A DNA stretch of 38,090 nt, from contig JBPCJY010000143.1 in NCBI GenBank assembly GCA_051004815.1, forward strand, positions 1 through 38,090, in the 5' to 3' direction. The notes under the pieces are model-generated. The model was given only the letters and a program-made list of their open reading frames with translations. It was not told where the DNA came from and did not search any database. Numbering within the stretch: the first letter of the stretch is position 1; the number at the start of each line of letters is the position of its first letter. Below, one piece after another: positions 23,908 to 31,397 of the stretch. The DNA is from JBBQXY01 sp051004815. GTDB taxonomy: Bacteria > Chloroflexota > Ktedonobacteria > Ktedonobacterales > Ktedonobacteraceae. A program made the translations under genes and the position numbers.

Positions 23908-25488
23908 ATGGCAGAACAATTTGATATCGTGATCGCGGGAGCGGGGCATAATAGCCTGGTTACGGCTGCTTATTTGGGGATGGCGGGATATTCCTGCCTG
24001 GTACTGGAGGCGCGGCCTGTTATTGGCGGCAACACGATGACCGAGGAACTGACGTTGCCAGGTTTCCTGCATGATACATGCTCAACGACGCATGCGATCT
24101 TTATGCAAAGCCCGATCTGGAGCAAGCAGGAACTGCCGCTGGCCGAGTATGGATTGGAATATATAAAAGCCGATCCGGTCTCCCATGTGGTTTTCGCGGA
24201 TGGAACGTCTATTACGCAGTGGATGGACATTGAGCGCACCTGCGAAGGCATCGCCAGATTCTCGCGGAAAGATGCCGAGACGTATCGTAAGATGATCTCC
24301 GATTGGCGCAGTATAGCACCTATTTTCAACAGAATACGTTATACCCCTGCCGGTAGCGACCCTTCAATCTACCAGGAATTGGCGGCACATCCGCAAGGAG
24401 CTATGTGGTTACGTCGGCAGGCACTCTCGGCCTGGGATATTATTGATGCAGCGTTCGAGGACTGGCATGTCAAATCCTGGATGCTGTGGTTTGCAGAAGG
24501 AACGTTGCAGCCAGGGGAGCGTCCTGGCACAGGAACACTGGCCTATTCGTTTGTAGCCGGTCGCCAACGTAACGGTTGGGCTATTCCCAAGGGAGGTTCA
24601 GGCAGTCTGCCCCAGGCGTTACAACGTATCGTCGAAGCGTATGGGGGAACCATCTTGACGAACAAGCCGGTGCAGAGGTTAATCCTTGAAGGTGGACGCT
24701 GCGTGGGTGTTGAAACTGAGGCCGGGGAACAGTACCGGGCGCGACATGCAGTTGTCTCTACTATCCATGTCAAGCACCTGGTGGAAATGGCTCCTAAAGA
24801 GGCCTGGGGAGACGCCTTCCTCTATGGAGTCGAGACTTACAAAGCTGGGCGTGGGATGTTCGTGGCTCATTATGCCACGAATGAACCGCCAAAATTCTCT
24901 GTTGAAGGCGGGACGCTCGCTTTAGTTGGTGCGGGTGTGGCACAAACAGCGGAGTGCCAATTAGGTATGGGGAACAACTTCAACCATGGCACTGTAGCTA
25001 TTGACCAGCCAGTATTGCTCATATTGACGCCAAGTGTAGAAGATGCGGGCAGAGCACCTGACGGCAAACACATAGTCAAGGTGATTAGTCAACAACCATA
25101 CGCGCTGCGCGAGGGACCTGAGTACTGGGATGAGATAAAGGAGGAGGTTGCCGCTAAAAACCTGGCAGAATTGCGCAAGTATGCTCCCAACATGACCAGT
25201 GACAACATACTCGCCACGGATATCCGTAGTCCGCTGGATCTGGAACGCTACAATCGGCATAACTGGCACGGCAGTTGCCATGGAGGAGATTTGAGTCCCG
25301 CCCAGTCAGGAACGCTGCGACCAGTGCCGGGGTATGCTCAGCACCGCATGCCGATTCCGGGTCTGTACCAGACAGGGGCCACGACCCATCCAGGAGGGTC
25401 GGTCACAGGAGGGCCAGGCCGAAATGCAGCTATGATTTTACTGAAAGATCTTGGACGGGACTTAAACGAAGTGATTCGTTCCAGATAG
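23908..25488 (+). CDS. FAD-dependent oxidoreductase, CrtI/PYROXD2-like
   Basis: The 526-residue flavoprotein starts with a dinucleotide-binding fold (DIVIAGAGHNSLVTAAYL, 6-23) and ends with GLYQTGATTHPGGSVTGGPGRNAA, the C-terminal FAD motif of the phytoene desaturase/PYROXD2 family. Members oxidise or isomerise lipophilic or amine substrates. No carotenoid genes lie nearby, so a role in the adjacent catabolic pathway is more plausible than pigment synthesis. The start at 23908 has GGAGG upstream. It is 72 bases after the molybdenum hydroxylase, without a terminator between, so the two are probably cotranscribed. Confidence 0.9.
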   Translation: MAEQFDIVIAGAGHNSLVTAAYLGMAGYSCLVLEARPVIGGNTMTEELTLPGFLHDTCSTTHAIFMQSPIWSKQELPLAEYGLEYIKADPVSHVVFADGTSITQWMDIERTCEGIARFSRKDAETYRKMISDWRSIAPIFNRIRYTPAGSDPSIYQELAAHPQGAMWLRRQALSAWDIIDAAFEDWHVKSWMLWFAEGTLQPGERPGTGTLAYSFVAGRQRNGWAIPKGGSGSLPQALQRIVEAYGGTILTNKPVQRLILEGGRCVGVETEAGEQYRARHAVVSTIHVKHLVEMAPKEAWGDAFLYGVETYKAGRGMFVAHYATNEPPKFSVEGGTLALVGAGVAQTAECQLGMGNNFNHGTVAIDQPVLLILTPSVEDAGRAPDGKHIVKVISQQPYALREGPEYWDEIKEEVAAKNLAELRKYAPNMTSDNILATDIRSPLDLERYNRHNWHGSCHGGDLSPAQSGTLRPVPGYAQHRMPIPGLYQTGATTHPGGSVTGGPGRNAAMILLKDLGRDLNEVIRSR

Positions 25489-25507
25489 CGTCCTGCTAAG
25501 GAGATTT

Positions 25508-25533
25508 CTCTTGCTCCCCCCAAGGAGCAAGAG
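25508..25533. terminator. Terminator hairpin between convergent genes
   Basis: CTCTTGCTCC (25508-25517) pairs perfectly with GGAGCAAGAG (25524-25533) around a 6-base loop. It lies between the plus-strand oxidoreductase and the minus-strand YceI gene, where it could serve both. There is no long T-tract on either side. Confidence 0.6.
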
Positions 25534-25542
25534 CTTATAGTC

Positions 25543-26253
25543 TCATGCCTCGTTCGCCGTAAAGGTGATGGTGATGAGCACTTTATTTTGTGCAATTGCG
25601 ATGTTGGCCAGATTTGGTGGCTGAATGCCGTAATCCGTCATATACATGGTACTGGTCGCCGTTCCGGTGATTGTCTTGCCAACGACCTTTCCTTGCACGT
25701 CAAAGACCGCTTTATTGGTTTTACCGTGCATGGTCAGGTTGCCGGTCAGTTGGTAATGAACCGTTTGCCCGTCTGTATAGCTCGTCGGTAGACCCTGGGT
25801 GCTGACCGAGACGAACGTCGCATACGGATAGCTGTCTGTTTCCAGGGCGTTTTGTTGCACATAGTGATCGCGCCTCGATGAATCTGTTTGCAACGTCCTC
25901 AAATCGACCTTAATGTTCATGGCCGCAACGAGTGGTGATGCACCGGTTCGTATGCCGAAACTACCTTGCACCGAGTGCGTTGTGCCAATCGCATCATTAT
26001 TTGGTTTATTTTGAAAGATCAGGTTTTCGTACACGCTGTAGGATGCTGTAGTCTGGGCAGGCACGATCTGAAAAGTCCGTAGATCAGTTGATGGAATGGG
26101 CGTCCCGGTTGCTGTAACTGTAATAGCCCCTGGTGCGACATGAGTCTGAGTCTGATTGACGGCACTGGCAAAGCGCGTAGTATAGAGCACGCCAGCAACG
26201 ATTATGACGAGGACAAGGCCGATTCCAGCCAGTACAATATACCGTTTTTTCAT
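25543..26253 (-). CDS. YceI-family protein, membrane-anchored
   Basis: The 236-residue protein has an N-terminal membrane anchor (about 5-25) and a YceI-type lipocalin-like barrel from about residue 60: FQIVPAQTTASYSVYE, the middle VDLRTLQTDSSRRDHYVQQNALETDSYPYATF block (in shorter pieces) and the LTMHGKTNKAVFDV strand. YceI proteins bind isoprenoid or other lipophilic molecules in the envelope. The start at 26253 has AAGGAG upstream; the open frame extends much further but with composition unlike a protein. It is the last gene after the two-component system, 64 bases behind the kinase. Confidence 0.9.
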   Translation of the reverse strand: MKKRYIVLAGIGLVLVIIVAGVLYTTRFASAVNQTQTHVAPGAITVTATGTPIPSTDLRTFQIVPAQTTASYSVYENLIFQNKPNNDAIGTTHSVQGSFGIRTGASPLVAAMNIKVDLRTLQTDSSRRDHYVQQNALETDSYPYATFVSVSTQGLPTSYTDGQTVHYQLTGNLTMHGKTNKAVFDVQGKVVGKTITGTATSTMYMTDYGIQPPNLANIAIAQNKVLITITFTANEA

Positions 26254-26317
26254 AGGTTCTCCTTTAATGTTGTGTAATTTTCTTGATCGATGTATTTCTG
26301 GTATGTGAAAGACCTGT

Positions 26318-27772
26318 TCAAACCATCTGTTCTGGTAGTGATGGCATGCTTCCTGCATCCTCTGCATGGTCATCGGGTAGCGTTCCAGAGGCCAGGGGCA
26401 AAGTGAGTGTTGCGGTCGTACCCTGCTCAGGAATGCTAGAGAGGGTGAGTTGACCACCATGGAGCAACGCAATGCGCTGGGCAATGGAGAGGCCAAGGCC
26501 GGTACCGCCCGCCTCACGCGAGCGTGCTTTGTCCACGCGGTAAAAGCGTTCACCCAGGTGTGGCAGGTGTTCAGTGGCAATGCCGACGCCGGTGTCGGAT
26601 ACCTCCAAGAAGGCGTATTCAGCGCGAATCGAGGTACGCAGCATGACACGACCACCCGATCGATTGTATTTGATAGCATTGTCGAGCAGAATCAGCACCA
26701 CCTGCTCAAGCAGCATTGGGTCCCCAATGACGTAGGGATCGTTGGTGTGCTCAACCTGGACCGTGACACCATGCTGTTCGGCCATAGATTGCACGCGTCG
26801 CGTTCCCTGCTGAGCCAGATCAACCAGGCTTAGCACCTCGTGCTCTCGATGGGCAGCAGTATTGTCCAGGCGGGCGAGTGTCAACAGATTGTTTGAGATG
26901 TGCGCCATATGGCTAGATTCGGCGACAATATCCTCCAGCAGTACCGCATCCTCTGCCTCCAGACGCTCACGACCGCGCAACAGCACCTCGGCATCCGCGC
27001 GTAGCAACGTCAGTGGCGTGCGCAGTTCGTGCGAGGCATCGGCGATGAAGCGTTGCTGGTTGGCCCAGGCCAATCGCGCCGGGGCCAAGGCTCGGTTCGA
27101 GAGAAACAATCCACCCAGTGCTGCTCCGAGCAACGCCACTCCCCCGATGCTCAGGAGAAGCATGAGCAGCAACGATAGCGCGGATTCCTGTGCCTGAACC
27201 GATTCGCCAATCAACACGACGCCCACGTATCCGCTCCCTGATGGGTTTGGAACCACCTGTGCATAGCGGTAGATTAATCCAAGTTGGCCTCCTCCGTTGA
27301 CAGTATCGTCAGCGTATGTGCCATTTTGTAATGCCGCCTTCACCAGGTTATTATTGAGAAATGCGGACGGAAGCCCAGTGGTATTTTCGTCTGGTGGCAA
27401 GGAGCCGTTCTGGTCGTAGCAAACGGCGATCTCGGACATCATGAAAGGCTGACCAGAAGGAGAGCCAAATTGACCTGATGGGCCAAACGCATCGAGCAAC
27501 GGGCAGGCACCATGATCGGGCGAATCCGTGAGCCACTGATGCACATGTGCATGGGCATGTCCGGCGACATCATCCTTTATGGGAGTCAAAAGGTAGTGCT
27601 GGGTGCCAAAATACAGCGCGATGCCGAACAGCACCAGGGCCGCTCCCATGACCCCACAATACCAGAGGGTCAGGCGAAAGCGCAAGCCCTGAAACAAGGC
27701 CGCTCCTGCCTCTGGTGCGCGACGTTCCTTGCCTGGATAGCCTACGACCGAGGCAAAACTTCGCCAGTTCAT
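26318..27772 (-). CDS. Sensor histidine kinase, EnvZ/BaeS type
   Basis: The 484-residue kinase has two membrane spans (about 34-58 and 198-224) enclosing a 140-residue outer domain with two Cys (near 90 and 118) that may be a sensor. The HisKA domain carries the phosphoacceptor H248 in FIADASHELRTPL; the ATPase domain has DNAIKYN, DTGVGI, GERFYRVD and GGTGLGLSIA boxes. There is little room for a HAMP domain. The start at 27772 has AAGGAG upstream and lies 22 bases after the response-regulator stop, so the pair is cotranscribed. The stimulus is unknown. Confidence 0.92.
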   Translation of the reverse strand: MNWRSFASVVGYPGKERRAPEAGAALFQGLRFRLTLWYCGVMGAALVLFGIALYFGTQHYLLTPIKDDVAGHAHAHVHQWLTDSPDHGACPLLDAFGPSGQFGSPSGQPFMMSEIAVCYDQNGSLPPDENTTGLPSAFLNNNLVKAALQNGTYADDTVNGGGQLGLIYRYAQVVPNPSGSGYVGVVLIGESVQAQESALSLLLMLLLSIGGVALLGAALGGLFLSNRALAPARLAWANQQRFIADASHELRTPLTLLRADAEVLLRGRERLEAEDAVLLEDIVAESSHMAHISNNLLTLARLDNTAAHREHEVLSLVDLAQQGTRRVQSMAEQHGVTVQVEHTNDPYVIGDPMLLEQVVLILLDNAIKYNRSGGRVMLRTSIRAEYAFLEVSDTGVGIATEHLPHLGERFYRVDKARSREAGGTGLGLSIAQRIALLHGGQLTLSSIPEQGTTATLTLPLASGTLPDDHAEDAGSMPSLPEQMV

Positions 27773-27794
27773 ACGGCGGCTCCTTCTTGCTATG

Positions 27795-28469
27795 CTAGGC
27801 TTCAATCTTATACCCCACGCCGCGTACCGTCTTAATGAGTGGGTGCATGAAGCCCTGGTCAACCTTGTCGCGCAGGTAGTGGATGTAAATATCTACGACA
27901 TTGGAGAGTGCCTCCAGGTCGTAACGCCAAACCGCATCAATGATTTGTGTGCGCGTGAGCACCTGCCCAGGATGGCGCATCAGGTACTCTAGCAGGGCAA
28001 ATTCCTTAGCAGTAAGCTCGATGACGCGACCGCTGCGGCGTGCTTCGTGGCGCACCAGATCGAGGGCCAGGTCTCCCACGCTGAGCTGAGGGGCTTCATC
28101 AAAACGCCGATCACGGCGGCGCAACAAGGCGTTGACACGCGCCAGGAGTTCTTCCATAGCGAAAGGCTTGATGAGATAGTCGTCGGCTCCTACTTTGAGA
28201 CCGGTCACACGGTCCTCTACCGCTCCCCGAGCAGTGAGCATGAGCACCGGTGTCATAATGCGTTCGGCACGCAGTTGGCGACAGACCTCAAGCCCGTCGA
28301 TACCTGGCAACATCAGATCGAGGATCATTGCATCATAGGTATCAGAGAGGGCCAGATCAAGCCCCGCATGTCCATCATGCGCTAGATCAACGGTGTGCCG
28401 CTCCTCCAACAGGACGCGGCGCAACAGATATGCCAGACGCTGTTCGTCCTCAACTACAAGTATATGCAT
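27795..28469 (-). CDS. OmpR-family response regulator
   Basis: The 224-residue regulator has a receiver domain with acidic pocket EDE (7-9), phosphoacceptor D51 in MILDLMLPG and Lys in DDYLIKPF, followed by a winged-helix DNA-binding domain (ELTAKEFALLEYLMRHPGQ to VVDIYIHYLRDKV, then TVRGVGYKIEA). It should be phosphorylated by the kinase encoded downstream. The start at 28469 has AAGGAA upstream. Two TGAGAANNTTCTCA palindromes in the cluster are its most likely targets. Confidence 0.94.
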   Translation of the reverse strand: MHILVVEDEQRLAYLLRRVLLEERHTVDLAHDGHAGLDLALSDTYDAMILDLMLPGIDGLEVCRQLRAERIMTPVLMLTARGAVEDRVTGLKVGADDYLIKPFAMEELLARVNALLRRRDRRFDEAPQLSVGDLALDLVRHEARRSGRVIELTAKEFALLEYLMRHPGQVLTRTQIIDAVWRYDLEALSNVVDIYIHYLRDKVDQGFMHPLIKTVRGVGYKIEA

Positions 28470-28557
28470 GGTGCTGTTCCTTTTTGCCCAGTTACGTTCC
28501 ATTCAGGGGTGCTTCGTTTAACTGTAGTCTAGCATATCATCCTTCTATTGAAATCTG

Positions 28558-28584
28558 ATGAGAAGTGTATGAGAAGATTCTCAT
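28558..28584. promoter_or_regulatory. Candidate response-regulator operator upstream of the regulator gene
   Basis: ATGAGAAGATTCTCAT (28569-28584) is a palindrome with perfect 7-bp arms around GA. A further direct copy ATGAGAA lies at 28558-28564, 11 bases from the next, a one-turn spacing typical of OmpR/PhoB-class binding. The same TGAGAANNTTCTCA occurs at 29959-29972. Confidence 0.65.
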
Positions 28585-28586
28585 GT

Positions 28587-29303
28587 TCATCTCGCACGGA
28601 CGCCTTCTGGTCGTCGCTGCTCCATGATACTTGTTGTTGCAGTCCTGTTGGCTTCGTTCTGCGTGCGCGGATTACGTTGTGGAACGGTGTTCATGTTGCG
28701 CACTGGGGTAGCAGGATGGACGGAAGCACGCGTGGGAGCATGGACGGAAGCTTTCGTGCGCTTGCCTTTCCGCAAGGCAAGTATTCTTCGGCAGAGGAGT
28801 GAGCTTACCAGGGCGATGCTGACCAGGTAGATGCCCAGTGCCCACAGGGTCTGCGTATCACTGCCGGTGCCAATGCCGTGAATGGTCGCGATGACATAGA
28901 TGCCAAGGGTGAGCACATGGAGCCGCCGCCACCACTTGTAGCCGATGAGAGAACGCAGCCAGGTACTTATGCCGATAGCAATGCCAAGGTACAATCCGAC
29001 AATACCGAATGCCATCTACACTGGACGATAATGGCTCGCGAGTGGAATGAGGATCTCGTTCCACCCAAAGTGGGTGAAGGGATCGATCCACGCAGCCAGC
29101 ACATGGATGACGAGAAAGATCGTGCTGAGCAGCGTCAGGAAATTGTGCAGTTCACTATTGAGCAAACGCGGCCAGCGGCTGGGTGATTGTAGCTGCGTCG
29201 AAAGCGCAAGTCCCACAACCACTGCCAAAGTGAGCAAAACGTAGGCGGTAAATCCGCCCGCACGAGCGATGTCCCAGGTAACTGTTTCCCAGATGGTATT
29301 CAT
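28587..29303 (-). pseudogene. Ferric-reductase-like haem membrane protein split by an in-frame TAG
   Basis: Two consecutive frames in the same phase together form a ferric-reductase-like transmembrane protein of about 238 codons. The first part (29303 to 29016) has three spans including LHNFLTLLSTIFLVIH; the second (29015 to 28587) begins WRRLHVLTLGIYVIATIH-type spans. Each of these helices has two His 13-14 residues apart, the bis-haem pattern. The only interruption is TAG at 29018-29016, where relatives as I recall them have Trp (RPLWMA...), one base from TGG. An ATG follows the TAG directly, so reinitiation could give two polypeptides; otherwise it is a nonsense pseudogene or a sequencing error. 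A basic, low-complexity tail ends the second part. Confidence 0.75.
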
Positions 29304-29375
29304 ATTCTTGTTTCCTCGCTTTCATAAAGCAGCATGGAGATAGTTGCCTCAATCGTCTGGTACTCCTCGCGACAC

Positions 29376-29867
29376 TTACGAGGTGCTAGAACCAGTGACT
29401 GGTGCCGTTGTGGCTGTCGCGGTGCTAGTAGGTGTAGGTGTCGGCGTACTAGTGGCTGTCTTCGTAGCAGTCGTTGTTCCACTTTGCTTTAAAAAGTTCG
29501 AACTGTTCTGGGAAGATGAAGTTTGAGCAGACGTTGACGATGTCTTGTTGGTTGTGGCTGTGGTACCTACCTGATGTAATGTAGCCAGTCCGCCGAACAT
29601 GCCAAAGCCCATGATCGAAGCAATAACAAGCCCTTTCTTGAGCTTGTTAGCCATAGCAAGCACACGCGCCTTTGGCATCTTGGTCGGTGCTTTTTTGGGC
29701 TGTTGCCTTCCATCACTTTGAGGCAGAGCCGACGGCTGTGGACGTGCTTGCCGTTGCCAACCGCCTTGCGGGGAGAAGTTCTTGCCTTCATATAACCGGT
29801 TCGGTTGTGGTATCCGTGCGCTGCGTGTATCGTATTCTTTGGGATTCGTTTCCATTATGGTTTCCAA
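29376..29867 (-). CDS. Single-span membrane protein with Thr/Ser-rich tail
   Basis: The 163-residue protein has a polar Pro/Gln-rich N-terminus (1-60), a basic stretch, one hydrophobic segment (about 79-98: GLVIASIMGFGMFGGLATL) and a Ser/Thr-rich tail ending in TPTPTPTSTATA. I recognise no family; the tail could be a surface spacer. An ATG four codons in (29855) is an alternative start. It is upstream of the split haem protein by 72 bases, and a TGAGAANNTTCTCA palindrome lies about 90 bases before it. Confidence 0.7.
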   Translation of the reverse strand: METIMETNPKEYDTRSARIPQPNRLYEGKNFSPQGGWQRQARPQPSALPQSDGRQQPKKAPTKMPKARVLAMANKLKKGLVIASIMGFGMFGGLATLHQVGTTATTNKTSSTSAQTSSSQNSSNFLKQSGTTTATKTATSTPTPTPTSTATATTAPVTGSSTS

Positions 29868-29958
29868 TCTATTTTAGCGAGCAAAAAATCATCGCAAAAG
29901 GGAGGCTTGTTCTGTGACAAGCATACTGTAGGTTTATGGGCTTTCCATTGGAAACAAA

Positions 29959-29972
29959 TGAGAAATTTCTCA
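29959..29972. promoter_or_regulatory. Candidate response-regulator operator upstream of the redox cluster
   Basis: TGAGAAATTTCTCA is a perfect 14-bp palindrome sharing TGAGAANNTTCTCA with the site upstream of the response-regulator gene. Its 6-2-6 geometry recalls boxes of CusR/CopR-like OmpR-family regulators; that comparison is from memory. Confidence 0.65.
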
Positions 29973-30172
29973 CTTTTAAGGTGGTGATCGTAAGTTCCTG
30001 TAATTTAAAGGTCGCTGCATTTCAGAAGAGGTTGTCAGGCTTGACGTGCTACCTTCACTGCTCTACAATACGTTCATCTGACAGCTTATAAGTTGCAAAT
30101 CGATAATCAATAGGTAAAAAACACTCTCGTTGTTAACAGAAAGCTTGCAGCAGCTAGCATCGAAACGAAAGA

Positions 30173-30200
30173 TTGAAATGCCAAGACAATATGTTATCAT
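30173..30200 (+). promoter_or_regulatory. Possible promoter of hicAB
   Basis: TTGAAA (30173-30178) and TATCAT (30195-30200) are separated by 16 bp, 19 bases before the hicA start codon. The spacing would place initiation very near the ribosome-binding site AAAGGGAA. Confidence 0.4.
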
Positions 30201-30218
30201 TAGCAGTGAAAGGGAACC

Positions 30219-30427
30219 ATGCCACCTAAAATTAGGCAACTCAAAGCTCAACTAAGAAAAGTTGGCTTTTCTTCTCGATCGGGCAAAGGAAGCCATACGG
30301 TATGGAACATCCATGGCTTCCGAAATTAAGAGTCACAATACCAGGTAATGATGGAGACGATGCGAAACACTATCTTATTGAGGAAGTACAAGCAGCACGC
30401 GATCAACTGAAGGGAAAACAAAAATGA
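30219..30427 (+). pseudogene. hicA: HicA-type toxin gene, frameshifted
   Basis: The reading frame starts MPPKIRQLKAQLRKVGF and continues SSRSGKGSHTVW with the catalytic His of HicA mRNA interferases, then stops at 30327-30329. Moving to the -1 frame at G30305 restores the rest: EHPWLPKLRVTIPGNDGDD followed by AKHYLIEEVQAARDQL, ending with a TGA at 30425-30427 that overlaps the hicB start as ATGA. A run expected to be GGG (TGG GAA) is only GG, so one G is missing. Full-length HicA is thus not made unless the shift is corrected. An AAAGGGAA ribosome-binding site precedes the start. Confidence 0.82.
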
Positions 30428-30636
30428 ACCAGATTCACTACTCAATGATTATCCAGTGGGATAGCCGAGATAATATTTTTGTTGTAAGAGTCCCGGAACT
30501 TCCTGGATGTGTCACGCATGGAACGACTTATGAGGAAGCTGTCAAACAGGGAAAAGATGCCATTGAAAGTTGGATTATGGCGGCTATCGCCGATAATGAA
30601 CCACTTCCACCCCCAAAGGACTATATAGCTGCATAA
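30424..30636 (+). CDS. hicB: HicB-type antitoxin
   Basis: The intact 70-residue protein has the HicB partial RNase H-like fold: MIIQWDSRDNIFVVRVPELPGCVTHG, then YEEAVKQGKDAIESWI and NEPLPPP. It is the short form without a C-terminal DNA-binding domain. It overlaps the damaged hicA by four bases, the normal arrangement. Whether the antitoxin is still useful without its toxin, for example against a related toxin elsewhere, is unknown. Confidence 0.92.
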   Translation: MNQIHYSMIIQWDSRDNIFVVRVPELPGCVTHGTTYEEAVKQGKDAIESWIMAAIADNEPLPPPKDYIAA

Positions 30637-30678
30637 AAGTTAGACAAAAACAACCTATCCCCCATCTAGCGTATATCC

Positions 30679-30687
30679 TGTTATAAT
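30679..30687 (+). promoter_or_regulatory. Extended -10 promoter of the cupredoxin gene
   Basis: TGTTATAAT combines a TG dinucleotide with a perfect -10 hexamer (30682-30687), about 97 bases before the cupredoxin start. No good -35 is visible, as is common for extended -10 promoters. Confidence 0.55.
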
Positions 30688-30783
30688 ATGAAGTAGTACG
30701 TTTTCAACTCAAGCGGGTCGGGAGCTGTACCGTATATTCACGAGGAACGCAACACATACCGCGCATTATCGAAAGGAACACAC

Positions 30784-31167
30784 ATGTATAAAAAGTTGTT
30801 TATTGCCTTAACCGTATTTGCAACCATGACCGTCCTGCTGGCAGCCTGTGCTATTGTAGATACCAGCACATTGTCTACTGGCCCCACAGTACATATGAGT
30901 GGTGCCAATTTTGTGCAAAGCTCAGTCACCCTCAAAAAAGGGGATAAGCTCAATCTGGTTGACGATGCTGCATCGCCCCATATTATCGTCAATGGTAGTT
31001 GGATCAATGGCACCGCCAAACCATCTACAGAGAGTGGAGCTCCTACTATCAACCAGACATACAATGGTAATGATAGTGCTGCCGTTGGCCCCTTTACGAC
31101 CGCAGGTACATTTCATGTATATTGCACCATTCATCAAAATATGAACTTGAAAATCGTTGTTCAGTAA
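30784..31167 (+). CDS. Cupredoxin-domain lipoprotein (plastocyanin-like)
   Basis: The 127-residue precursor has a signal with lipobox LLAAC (Cys22) and a small cupredoxin domain. All four type I copper ligands are visible: H66 (SPHIIVN), C114, H117 and M120 in YCTIHQNM. It should be a membrane-tethered blue copper electron carrier or copper-binding protein outside the cell. AAAGGAA precedes the start. It stands alone with its own extended -10 promoter and a strong hairpin downstream. Confidence 0.91.
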   Translation: MYKKLFIALTVFATMTVLLAACAIVDTSTLSTGPTVHMSGANFVQSSVTLKKGDKLNLVDDAASPHIIVNGSWINGTAKPSTESGAPTINQTYNGNDSAAVGPFTTAGTFHVYCTIHQNMNLKIVVQ

Positions 31168-31193
31168 CCCCTTTGCCTTCGATTCACTTTAGA

Positions 31194-31236
31194 TGGCATC
31201 CAGTAGGGCATCTTCCAAATTCTCTACTGGATGCCA
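31194..31236 (+). terminator. Long hairpin after the cupredoxin gene
   Basis: TGGCATCCAGTAG (31194-31206) and CTACTGGATGCCA (31224-31236) form a perfect 13-bp stem around a 17-base loop. It begins 27 bases after the stop. There is no T-tract, so it may stabilise the 3' end or be part of a small repeat rather than a classical terminator. Confidence 0.55.
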
Positions 31237-31348
31237 CGTTAGTTACTCCTCCACCACCGTTTATTCTCATGTAAGTTCTGACCGCAATTGTACGAATAGT
31301 ACTTTTATGGCAAGCAACCCAGGAATATTTAACTCGTAGGCTCTTCTA

Positions 31349-31357
31349 TGCTATACT
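31349..31357 (+). promoter_or_regulatory. Extended -10 promoter of the Thr-Pro lipoprotein gene
   Basis: TGCTATACT is an extended -10 element 41 bases before the ATG at 31398. The -35 region is unclear. Confidence 0.45.
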
Positions 31358-31397
31358 ATGGCAAAATCCACAGTAATTTAAGGGTGATAATAGCTCT

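Larger units (their letters stand above)
29868..30218. other. Intergenic region with operator and hicA promoter
   Basis: No gene is seen. The stretch is AT-rich and holds the 14-bp palindrome at 29959 and a possible promoter at 30173-30200. A short minus-strand frame (30063-30251) has no recognisable family and no ribosome-binding site. Confidence 0.6.

Noticed and set aside
23908..25488. Carotenoid biosynthesis (phytoene desaturase)
   Set aside because: No other carotenoid gene is near and the sequence is closer to the PYROXD2-like branch.
26254..26679. Long N-terminal extension of the YceI protein
   Set aside because: Overlaps the histidine kinase gene in another frame; the start at 26253 has AAGGAG and a proper membrane anchor.
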